A stretch of DNA of 9,893 nt from Schleiferiaceae bacterium (GTDB lineage: Bacteria > Bacteroidota > Bacteroidia > Flavobacteriales > Schleiferiaceae): NCBI GenBank assembly GCA_030831045.1, contig JAURMB010000096.1, positions 1 to 9,893 on the forward strand. The letters are read 5' to 3'. Under the pieces are notes generated by a model. It searched no databases. It was not told where the DNA came from and saw nothing but the letters and a program-made list of their open reading frames with translations. Positions within the stretch are counted from its first letter, which is position 1. Every line of letters begins with the position of its first letter. Below are positions 1-6,020 of this stretch, piece after piece. Made by a program: the position numbers and the translations under genes.

Positions 1-479
1 AAGTGGCCCTCCCCGTCGGCAGTCCGCGCGGATTTCAAATTCAAGCACCTGGCTATCAGCTGCTCAGCGAGCAGCGAACCTTGGACCAGCGCAACGAAGA
101 TGCCCGCGTCGACACGCTTTGGCTGCGCCAGATCCAATCGGGCGACCGAACGCGCCTTGAAAACCTCTACTTCGCCACAGATTCTGACGTTCTGCTGCCA
201 GAATCCATGCCGGAACTCAGCAGCCTTGCCGCGTGGCTCAAGGCCAATCCAGGGGTTCGCGTGCGCATCGAAGGCCATACCGACAACCAGGGAGGCGCCG
301 CCTACAACCTCGACCTTTCGACCCGAAGAGCCGAAGGAGTTTACCGTGAACTAATTAATCAAGGTATCGAACCTAATCGGTTAGAATTTAAAGGTTTTGG
401 ATTAAGCAAGCCCATTGAATCCAACGCGGACGAGCGGGGCAGGGCCCGCAACCGCCGAACGGAGGTACTTATTCTGTAG
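1..479 (+). CDS. OmpA-family C-terminal domain protein (5' end outside window)
   Basis: This is the C-terminal part of an outer-membrane or periplasmic protein whose OmpA-like domain is expected to bind peptidoglycan and anchor the envelope. The reading frame is open from the first bases, so the true start lies upstream; the GTG at 3 is only the first possible start codon. The visible domain runs from about codon 53 (LYFATDSDVLLPES) to the end. It carries the family signature IEGHTDN, then NLDLSTRRAEGV, NRLEFKGFG and the closing GRARNRRTEV. The Asp of TDN and the Arg of NRR correspond to the residues that hold diaminopimelate in the family. The stop TAG is at 477-479. The last 11 bases overlap the 3' end of rarA on the other strand. 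Codons 351-410 are strikingly AT-rich. The upstream domain, and so the exact subfamily, cannot be seen. Confidence 0.92.
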   Translation, partial: VALPVGSPRGFQIQAPGYQLLSEQRTLDQRNEDARVDTLWLRQIQSGDRTRLENLYFATDSDVLLPESMPELSSLAAWLKANPGVRVRIEGHTDNQGGAAYNLDLSTRRAEGVYRELINQGIEPNRLEFKGFGLSKPIESNADERGRARNRRTEVLIL

Positions 480-1740
480 CGGGATTCCAGCGAGCGTCCA
501 GGAACTCGGCGAGCTTCGATTCCGTAGAACTGGACCCGGGCACGAACCACTTTGCACCGTGAAGGGATTCAGGCAGGTATTCTTGGGCGATAAAATTTCC
601 GGGAAAGTCGTGCGGATACTGATAGTCCGCGCCAAAGCCCAGCTGCTTCATCGTGCGGGTGGATGCGTTCCGAAGCGCGAAAGGAACCGCGAGGTCTCCG
701 CTCCGCTGCACCTCGGCGAGGGCTGCATCGATCGCGAGGTAGGCAGCGTTGGATTTCGGGCTGCATGCAAGGTATATCGCGCATTCGGCCAAGGGGATAC
801 GCGCCTCCGGAAAACCCAGCCGTTCCACCGCCTGAGCGCACGCGTTGGCCACCACCAAAGCGTTGGGATGGGCGAGACCGACATCTTCTGCAGCAGAAAT
901 GACTAGCCGTCGCGCGATAAATTCGGGCGGCTCCCCCCCCGAAATCATGCGTGCCAGCCAGTATACGGCGGCCTGCGGGTCGCTTCCGCGAATCAATTTG
1001 ATGAGGGCACTGGCCACGTCGTAATGCATGTCGCCTGCGCGATCGTAGCGCACCGTGGCCCGGGGGGCGTTTTCGGCGATCCATTCGGCCGACAGGACCT
1101 GAATTCCGTCGTGCTGCGCCGCCCACGCGAGCGATTCCAGCAAGTTCAAAAAGCGCCGGGCATCTCCGCCGCCGAGCGGAGCCAAGGCGTTCCAGTCGAC
1201 CTCCGTGAGCTGGCAAGCCTGAAGCTCAGCATCTTGCGCCAGAGCCCGTTGACCCAAGGCAATCAAGTCGTGGTCTTCGAGCGATTTGAGGACAAAAAGT
1301 TGGCAGCGCGACAGCAGGGCCGCGTTGACCTCAAAACTCGGATTTTCGGTTGTGGCGCCCACCAACGTGAGGGTTCCGCGCTCCACGGCACCCAGCAAGG
1401 CATCTTGCTGCCCCTTGTTGAATCGGTGGATTTCGTCGATGAACAGCAGCCGACCGTTTGGCGCAAACATGCGGTCGTTTTCGGCCCGGGCGATTTCGTC
1501 GCGCACGTCCTTAACCCCAGCCGAAACGGCGCTCAGCGTCGAAAAGGGGAGGTCAACGTGCTTCGCCAGCAGCTGGGCCAAGCTGGTTTTGCCTACTCCT
1601 GGCGGACCCCAAAAGAGGAGCGAGGGCAGGCGTCCGGCCTCCAGCGCGGGCCGCAGCGCTCCTTTGGGACCTACAATGTGTTCCTGCCCGACGTATTCTG
1701 TCAGGGACTTGGGACGCATGCGTTCGGCGAGGCTAGCCAT
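469..1740 (-). CDS. rarA: Replication-associated recombination protein A (RarA/MgsA, AAA+ ATPase)
   Basis: RarA is a clamp-loader-like AAA+ ATPase that acts at stalled replication forks, known in other bacteria to interact with SSB and to form tetramers. The 423-residue product has the usual length. It shows Walker A GPPGVGKT at 45-52, Walker B LLFIDE at 98-103 followed by the family-specific IHRFNKGQQDALL, sensor 1 GATTENPSF at 128-136 and the arginine-finger region SRCQLF near 144-149. The C-terminal half (PPEFIARRLVISAAEDVGLA and the YPHDFPGNF stretch) matches the RarA oligomerisation domain. An in-frame ATG exists at 1899, but the protein family begins with MASLAERMRP, so the ATG at 1740 is chosen. 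This start lies 8 bases inside the end of the TIGR02757 gene, which suggests translational coupling. The stop TAA (469-471) overlaps the convergent OmpA gene by 11 bases. Confidence 0.95.
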   Translation of the reverse strand: MASLAERMRPKSLTEYVGQEHIVGPKGALRPALEAGRLPSLLFWGPPGVGKTSLAQLLAKHVDLPFSTLSAVSAGVKDVRDEIARAENDRMFAPNGRLLFIDEIHRFNKGQQDALLGAVERGTLTLVGATTENPSFEVNAALLSRCQLFVLKSLEDHDLIALGQRALAQDAELQACQLTEVDWNALAPLGGGDARRFLNLLESLAWAAQHDGIQVLSAEWIAENAPRATVRYDRAGDMHYDVASALIKLIRGSDPQAAVYWLARMISGGEPPEFIARRLVISAAEDVGLAHPNALVVANACAQAVERLGFPEARIPLAECAIYLACSPKSNAAYLAIDAALAEVQRSGDLAVPFALRNASTRTMKQLGFGADYQYPHDFPGNFIAQEYLPESLHGAKWFVPGSSSTESKLAEFLDARWNPATE

Positions 1741-2503
1741 GCTGCCAAAGTTCGGGGGCTTCGAGGCCCAATCCAAAAAGCGCAAAATCGAGGCGCGCGG
1801 GGTCTTCAGCGTCAATGGTCCGCAGGACGGCGTCAAGTTCGCGCACCGCCGCCGCGTCGTTGGCGGAACGCTTGAGTAGGCCAAGACTTCGCGCCACACG
1901 CCCGCTGTGTACGTCCAGCGGGCAACTTAGGGCGGATTTGGGCAGGTGCGACCAGATGCCGAGGTCCACGCCGCGTGCGGAGGGCCTGACCATCCAACGC
2001 AGGTACAGGTGGAGTCGCTTAGCGGCCGATCCGGCGGCGGGGCTTGCAATGTGCTTGGCGGTGCGCGAGGCGATGGCGCCTCCGAGGAGTTCCGTCCGAG
2101 CCCGGTCAATGGCCTTAAAAAAGTCGGTTTCGCCAGGTTGGAGTGCGAACAGCTCGGCCAACGTTCCGTGGGCGCGAAGGGCGCGCTGGAGCCCGCGCAG
2201 CAGGACGCCAGAGTCTTCGGCCAGCAAGGTTCGGTGCCGCCACGAAAGGGCGTCGAGGTCGTCTTCGTCGGCCTCAAGGAGCCACTGAGCCGGACGGTCC
2301 CCCATGCCTGCAATGGCGCGTTCTGCCGATGCGATAATCGAGCGGCGCGAGCCCCAAGCGACGGTTGCCGCCATGAATCCGACGATTTCGGCGCTGATCG
2401 GGTCGTCGGCGAAGCGCCGCGGCAGCAAAACCGGGTCCAGTGCGACAAATTCAGGCCGTTCCACGCGGTCGGCCCAATCCAAAATGAGCGCGGCTACGTC
2501 CAT
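1733..2503 (-). CDS. TIGR02757 / DUF2400 family protein, function unknown, possible HhH-GPD-like fold
   Basis: The 256-residue product matches the TIGR02757 (DUF2400) family common in Bacteroidota. I recognise the opening (RPEFVALDP, LLPRRFADD), the AATVAWGSRRSII block at 45-57, RLHLYLRWMVR at 163-173, and the block LDLGIW...LPKSALSCPLDVHSGRVARSLGLL around 179-210. No biochemical role is established to my knowledge. The PLDVHSGRVARSLGLL segment (Asp197), with FALFGLG some 40 residues later, resembles the VDTH.FRV...L catalytic-Asp region and following LI..G helix of endonuclease III-type DNA glycosylases. That resemblance is my inference. The ATG at 2503 is preferred over the upstream in-frame ATG at 2551 because family members begin at MDV.AL and the longer form would reach deeper into lolD. 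The gene overlaps lolD by 10 bases and rarA by 8, so the three are almost certainly one transcript. Confidence 0.87.
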   Translation of the reverse strand: MDVAALILDWADRVERPEFVALDPVLLPRRFADDPISAEIVGFMAATVAWGSRRSIIASAERAIAGMGDRPAQWLLEADEDDLDALSWRHRTLLAEDSGVLLRGLQRALRAHGTLAELFALQPGETDFFKAIDRARTELLGGAIASRTAKHIASPAAGSAAKRLHLYLRWMVRPSARGVDLGIWSHLPKSALSCPLDVHSGRVARSLGLLKRSANDAAAVRELDAVLRTIDAEDPARLDFALFGLGLEAPELWQHG

Positions 2504-3150
2504 GCCCCGTCCTGCAGGTGCAAGCGGCGGTCTGCACGGGCCGCTAGCCAATCCGAGTGCGTAACGACGACTACCGAAACGTTCCAGGTAGTTCGGGCGT
2601 CGGCGAGCAGGGCATAAAGTTCTTCGGACCGCGTGCGGTCAAGGTTGCCCGACGGTTCGTCAGCGAGCACCACCTTGGGACGGTTGATCAAGGCCCGGGC
2701 TATGGCGACGCGCTGCTGCTCTCCACCGCTTAAGGCATCGGGCCGGTGCTTCAGTCGATCAGCGAGATCCAGGCGTTCCGCTAATTCGCGGGCAAACGGC
2801 TCCACTTCGCTTGCCGTTCTACCTGCGATGAGCGCCGGAAGCAGTATGTTCTCGAGCGCGGTCAGTTCCGGCATTAAATGATGGAACTGAAACACCAGTC
2901 CAAGTTGCTGGTTTCGAAGCTGGTCCAAGGCCGATCCGTGGGTGGGGTAGGCGGTTCCGTCAAAAAACAATTGACCCGAATCCGCTTGATCCAAGCCTGC
3001 AAGCACGTGCATTAATGTGGACTTGCCCGAACCGCTCGCCCCCGTGATGGCGACAAACTCCGCTTCAAAAAGCTCGAAATCAAGGTTCTGCAAAACCTGG
3101 AGGCTGCCGTAGCTCTTGCAAAGGTGTTTGGCTTGAATTAAGGGCTTCAT
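2494..3150 (-). CDS. lolD: ABC transporter ATP-binding protein, LolD-like
   Basis: This is a 218-residue cytoplasmic ABC ATPase of the LolD/MacB group. LolD energises extraction of outer-membrane lipoproteins from the inner membrane together with LolC/LolE-type permeases. All nucleotide-binding motifs are intact: Walker [10 protein letters not shown] (37-45), Q-loop [17 protein letters not shown] (85-101), signature LSGGEQQR (140-147), Walker B VVLADEP (160-166) with D-loop SGNLD, and the H-loop VTHS (His198). The FQFHHLMPE variant of the Q-loop is typical of LolD proteins. No permease gene is adjacent, so assignment to LolD rather than another MacB-type exporter rests on sequence alone. It is the first gene of a minus-strand operon with TIGR02757 and rarA. 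A perfect TAnnTTTG element sits four bases before the ATG, so the message is predicted to be leaderless. Confidence 0.85.
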   Translation of the reverse strand: MKPLIQAKHLCKSYGSLQVLQNLDFELFEAEFVAITGASGSGKSTLMHVLAGLDQADSGQLFFDGTAYPTHGSALDQLRNQQLGLVFQFHHLMPELTALENILLPALIAGRTASEVEPFARELAERLDLADRLKHRPDALSGGEQQRVAIARALINRPKVVLADEPSGNLDRTRSEELYALLADARTTWNVSVVVVTHSDWLAARADRRLHLQDGAWT

Positions 3151-3154
3151 GCCT

Positions 3155-3162
3155 CAAAAGTA
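3155..3162 (-). promoter_or_regulatory. Predicted -7 element of the lolD promoter (leaderless)
   Basis: Read on the minus strand this is TACTTTTG, an exact match to the Bacteroidota -7 consensus TAnnTTTG. Only four bases (AGGC) separate it from the lolD ATG at 3150, so transcription should begin at or next to the start codon. No TTG-type -33 element is visible at the usual distance. Confidence 0.65.
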
Positions 3163-3186
3163 GGCTGAAATCCGAGGTCTGCGGCG

Positions 3187-3194
3187 TACTTTTG
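3187..3194 (+). promoter_or_regulatory. Predicted -7 element of the sucC promoter
   Basis: TACTTTTG on the plus strand is an exact TAnnTTTG match and the mirror copy of the lolD element 24 bases away. It lies 33 bases before the sucC ATG, so a leader of roughly 25-30 bases is expected. It is bracketed by a perfect 5-bp inverted repeat, CGGCG at 3182-3186 and CGCCG at 3195-3199. No clear -33 element is seen. Confidence 0.6.
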
Positions 3195-3227
3195 CGCCGA
3201 CTCTTCGCAACCTAAGAACCCCGTTAC

Positions 3228-4418
3228 ATGAACCTTCACGAATACCAAGGCAAAGAAATTTTAGCCGGATACGGCGTGCGCATTCAGCGCGGAATCGTGG
3301 CAACCACGCCCGACGAAGCGGTTGCCGCCGCCAAGCAACTCACCGAGCAAACGGGTACCGGTTGGCACGTGGTTAAAGCTCAGGTGCACGCAGGCGGACG
3401 GGGTAAAGGCGGCGGCGTAAAGCTGGCCAAAAACCTCGACGAGGTTCGCGAGCGCGCCGAACAAATCATTGGAATGATGCTGGTTACTCCGCAGACTTCT
3501 GCCGAAGGTAAAAAGGTGCACCAAGTACTTATTGCCGAAGACGTTTACTACCCCGGCGAGTCGCCCACCGCCGAATTCTACATGTCGGTGCTACTCGACC
3601 GCGCCGCTGGCTGCCCCATGATCATGTACAGCCCCGACGGCGGAATGGACATTGAAGAGGTTGCCGAGAACCACCCCGAGCGCATTTTCACCGAGCACAT
3701 CGACCCGTCGGTCGGATTTCAGGACTTTCAAGCCCGCCGCGTCGCGTTCAACTTAGGCTTGAGCGGTGCTGCGATGAAGGAGATGATTTCTTTTGTCAAG
3801 AGCCTTGTCAAGGCCTATCAGGGCGCTGACGCTTCGCTCTTTGAAATCAACCCGGTCCTGAAGACGAGCGACGACAAAATCATGGCGGTTGACGCCAAGG
3901 TTGTGCTCGACGACAACTCCCTGTTCCGCCACCCAGATCTGGCCGCGCTTCGCGACACGCGCGAAGAAGATCCGACCGAAGTCCGCGCCGGAGAAGTCGG
4001 CCTCAATTTCGTGAAACTCGACGGCAACGTGGGGTGCATGGTCAATGGGGCCGGTCTTGCCATGGCGACCATGGACATCATTAAAATGGCCGGCGGAAAC
4101 CCCGCTAACTTCTTAGATGTAGGCGGAACCGCCGATGCCCAGCGCGTGGAAACGGCGTTTCGCATCATTCTTGAAGACGCCAACGTCAGGGCCATTCTCG
4201 TCAATATTTTCGGCGGAATTGTGCGCTGCGACCGCGTTGCTCAAGGCATCGTCGACGCGTACCGCTCGATCGGCGAGATTCCCGTACCCATCATCGTGCG
4301 CCTTCAGGGAACCAATGCTGCTGAGGCCAAAAAGCTCATCGAAGACAGCGGCCTGAAGGTCTATTCGGCGATTATGCTTCAGGAGGCGGCCGATCTGGTT
4401 CGCCAGCACGTTAGCTAA
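3228..4418 (+). CDS. sucC: Succinyl-CoA synthetase (ADP-forming) beta subunit
   Basis: SucC is the beta subunit of succinyl-CoA synthetase. It pairs with the alpha subunit SucD to convert succinyl-CoA to succinate with substrate-level phosphorylation of ADP (or GDP) in the TCA cycle. The product has 396 residues, the normal length. It begins with the diagnostic MNLHEYQGKEI and contains the ATP-grasp segment VHAGGRGKGGGVK (53-65), the ATP-grasp metal-site region LFEINPV and MAVDAKVVLDDNSLFRHPDL. The C-terminal ligase domain has NGAGLAMATMDIIKMAGGNP, NFLDVGGTA, NIFGGIVRCD and RLQGTN. The ATG at 3228 is fixed by the family N-terminus. The alpha subunit gene is not next to it; the following gene, 11 bases on, is pnuC-like. 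Transcription is likely from the TACTTTTG element at 3187. Confidence 0.97.
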   Translation: MNLHEYQGKEILAGYGVRIQRGIVATTPDEAVAAAKQLTEQTGTGWHVVKAQVHAGGRGKGGGVKLAKNLDEVRERAEQIIGMMLVTPQTSAEGKKVHQVLIAEDVYYPGESPTAEFYMSVLLDRAAGCPMIMYSPDGGMDIEEVAENHPERIFTEHIDPSVGFQDFQARRVAFNLGLSGAAMKEMISFVKSLVKAYQGADASLFEINPVLKTSDDKIMAVDAKVVLDDNSLFRHPDLAALRDTREEDPTEVRAGEVGLNFVKLDGNVGCMVNGAGLAMATMDIIKMAGGNPANFLDVGGTADAQRVETAFRIILEDANVRAILVNIFGGIVRCDRVAQGIVDAYRSIGEIPVPIIVRLQGTNAAEAKKLIEDSGLKVYSAIMLQEAADLVRQHVS

Positions 4419-4423
4419 GGCGG
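4416..4423 (+). promoter_or_regulatory. Unusually good Shine-Dalgarno site for pnuC, overlapping the sucC stop
   Basis: TAAGGCGG differs from the anti-SD complement TAAGGAGG at one base and ends six bases before the pnuC-like ATG. Its first three bases are the sucC stop codon. This is the best SD-like sequence I found before any gene in the window, in a phylum that seldom uses them, and it would suit re-initiation by ribosomes ending sucC. Confidence 0.45.
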
Positions 4424-4429
4424 TGCCGC

Positions 4430-4954
4430 ATGCACGCGCTTGAATGGTGTTCTGCGCTGCTTAACGGGGGCTATGCTCTGGGTCTTGCGTACCGCAAGCG
4501 CTGGGCATGGCCCCTGGGTTTTTTGGGTACGTTGTTGGCCATCGCCGTCATGTTTGAGGCCAAACTTTATGCGGAATCAGCGCTTAACCTGGCCTACGCT
4601 GCATTGGCCCTGCTCGGTTGGTTCGCGTGGTCCCCTTCGGAACGCTTCGCCCTACGCGCTCACCGACTGCGCGACGCTCGTTGGGCGTTTGGGATGGTCG
4701 TTGGCGTTTCGTGGGTCATGCGCAGCTTGACCGACAATCCGCGCCCCATTTGGGATGCCGTACTCTTTTCGGGCGGACTGCTTGCGACGTGGTGGCAGGT
4801 GTGCGGCGACCGCTGGAACTGGACGCTTTGGCTGGTCCTCAACCTCGCGGGGATTTATGTATATGCCGACCTCGGACTGGAAGTTTATGCCGCCTACAGC
4901 GGCATGATGGCGGCATCTGCAGCGTGGGGCTGGTACCGCTGGGGTGTCCGCTAG
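4430..4954 (+). CDS. pnuC: PnuC-like nicotinamide riboside/mononucleotide transporter
   Basis: This is a 174-residue integral membrane protein resembling the PnuC (NMN_transporter) family, which takes up nicotinamide riboside or related vitamins for NAD synthesis. I count about seven hydrophobic segments, near residues 5-21, 25-44, 50-67, 84-100, 107-125, 130-147 and 152-171. Family-like features are the LYAESALNLAYAALALLGWFAW block, in which a membrane helix ends in GWxxW, the NWTLWLVLN segment in the position of the substrate-site W/N helix, and the final AAWGWYRW. It is shorter than most PnuC proteins (about 190-240 residues), with little N-terminal extension. Substrate cannot be deduced; thiamine or riboflavin relatives of PnuC exist. 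The start is supported by an SD-like TAAGGCGG six bases upstream. It probably shares the sucC transcript. Its TAG stop overlaps the TAG of the convergent hydrolase in one CTAG. Confidence 0.8.
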   Translation: MHALEWCSALLNGGYALGLAYRKRWAWPLGFLGTLLAIAVMFEAKLYAESALNLAYAALALLGWFAWSPSERFALRAHRLRDARWAFGMVVGVSWVMRSLTDNPRPIWDAVLFSGGLLATWWQVCGDRWNWTLWLVLNLAGIYVYADLGLEVYAAYSGMMAASAAWGWYRWGVR

Positions 4955-5571
4955 AATGTGGCGAACCAGGTGGTGATCGACTGCCAGCTGTCGGGAGCAA
5001 TCCCGTGGCCCATTCGGAATCGCTGAACCGACAAGGTGGCTCCGCGTTCTTGGGCGCGCTCGTAGCTGGGAACCGAGAGCTCTGGCGGAATAACCCCGTC
5101 TTCGTCTCCCACCACGGCGAGGTGGGGCAATCCAGGGTCGGGATTCCAAATTACGTCGCCTTGAAACCATTCCATTGGCGCGTAGCTCGCGACGGCTACG
5201 CATCCTGAAATCAACTCCGGCCGACTAAGGGCCAACGCATTCGCGATAATTCCGCCCTGCGAAAAGCCCAAAATCACGGGTTTTGCTTCGGAATGTTCGA
5301 GGGCCTCGATCAGGGAATTCATGCTTTCGCGCACTTGGGTGGCGTCCATGTGGCGCACGCCTTGCGCGTCAAAATGAAGATCGTACCAGGCAAAACCACC
5401 GTGCTCGAGCGGTCGCGGCGCCCGCAACGAGCGCACGGTCCAATCTCGGGGAAGCAGACGCGCCAAGCCAAACAAATCACCTTCGTGGCTGCCATACCCG
5501 TGCAGAAACCACACTTCGCGGCGCGCAACACCCTCAGCCTCGCGAACCTGAGCAGCATTGAGTGCGTTCAC
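4951..5571 (-). CDS. Alpha/beta hydrolase, phospholipase/carboxylesterase family
   Basis: This is a 206-residue cytoplasmic serine hydrolase of the small carboxylesterase/lysophospholipase-like type. The order of motifs is right for the fold: oxyanion-hole segment WFLHGYGS (21-28), nucleophile elbow GFSQGG with Ser104, acid region VVGDEDGVIP with Asp158 as likely catalytic acid, and MGHGI with His189. No signal peptide is seen. The natural substrate is not predictable. The frame is open to an ATG at 5652, but that would extend 80 bases into the DUF2452 gene and add a non-family N-terminus. I choose the GTG at 5569-5571, which overlaps the DUF2452 TGA stop as GTGA (5568-5571), a classic translational-coupling junction. 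The TAG stop lies in a CTAG shared with pnuC on the other strand. Confidence 0.88.
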   Translation of the reverse strand: MNALNAAQVREAEGVARREVWFLHGYGSHEGDLFGLARLLPRDWTVRSLRAPRPLEHGGFAWYDLHFDAQGVRHMDATQVRESMNSLIEALEHSEAKPVILGFSQGGIIANALALSRPELISGCVAVASYAPMEWFQGDVIWNPDPGLPHLAVVGDEDGVIPPELSVPSYERAQERGATLSVQRFRMGHGIAPDSWQSITTWFATF

Positions 5572-6008
5572 CGTTCGATATCCCAGGTTAGGTCGGCAAG
5601 CAGCCGAATCGAATGCACAAAATCGAGCGCCGGACGACGCGAAAGCGACCACTCCTCAGGGCTAAGCATGGACAAAACGTGTTCGCCCTCGGCACGTCGG
5701 TACAAGTGGTACACGTGGTTGATTACCGGCTTAAAGCTCATTTTGGCGCCGTACACCCATTCGGAGACCTCTCGACGGCGCTGGATTGCCTTTGCTTGTT
5801 CCGCAAGCAGTTCCATTTGGCGCCGCAGCAGATCCATCTGCTGATCGGTCTGCTGGGCCATGGTTTCGAGCGACTGATGGCGAATCATCCCTTCTTGGGT
5901 GGGCACGATGGGTGGTCCGCTCACCGAATGCGCGTAGGGGAGCAGACCGGGGTTTTGCGCCACCTTGTCGGCGTCGATGGGGTTAACCGTAATAGGGCGA
6001 TCGCTCAT
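5568..6008 (-). CDS. DUF2452 domain-containing protein
   Basis: The 146-residue product matches DUF2452, an uncharacterised family frequent in Bacteroidota. Recognised landmarks are VNPIDADKVAQNPGLLPYAH (8-27), METMAQQTDQQM-like polar helices at about 47-82 that are strongly heptad-like (QMDLLRRQMELLAEQAKAIQ), EVSEWVYGAKMSFKP (80-94), YHLYRRAEGEHVLSMLSPEEW (100-120) and a C-terminal LLADLTWDIE. The central stretch is likely a coiled coil. There is no signal peptide, membrane segment or catalytic signature, and no function is known to me. It is translationally coupled to the following hydrolase through GTGA at 5568-5571. Its ATG lies four bases after an exact TAnnTTTG element, so a leaderless transcript is predicted in addition to any read-through from the SRPBCC gene. 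Confidence 0.88.
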   Translation of the reverse strand: MSDRPITVNPIDADKVAQNPGLLPYAHSVSGPPIVPTQEGMIRHQSLETMAQQTDQQMDLLRRQMELLAEQAKAIQRRREVSEWVYGAKMSFKPVINHVYHLYRRAEGEHVLSMLSPEEWSLSRRPALDFVHSIRLLADLTWDIER

Positions 6009-6012
6009 GCGG

Positions 6013-6020
6013 CAAAGTTA
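6013..6020 (-). promoter_or_regulatory. Predicted -7 element for the DUF2452 gene, fused to the SRPBCC stop codon
   Basis: On the minus strand this reads TAACTTTG, an exact TAnnTTTG match, followed by four bases (CCGC) and the ATG at 6008. Its first three bases are the TAA stop codon (6018-6020) of the SRPBCC gene. No -33 TTG is visible at 17-23 bases. Confidence 0.62.

Noticed and set aside
1024..1875. Long open frame (283 codons) on the plus strand across rarA
   Set aside because: It is the antisense shadow of rarA, where all AAA+ motifs are intact; high GC makes long antisense frames common. The translation shows no recognisable domain.
1741..1899. N-terminal extension of RarA to the ATG at 1899
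   Set aside because: The added 53 residues lie within the TIGR02757 gene in another frame and do not resemble RarA; the family start is at 1740.
2504..2551. Longer start of the TIGR02757 gene at 2551
   Set aside because: The extra 16 residues are antisense-free but fully inside lolD and are absent from the family's usual N-terminus.
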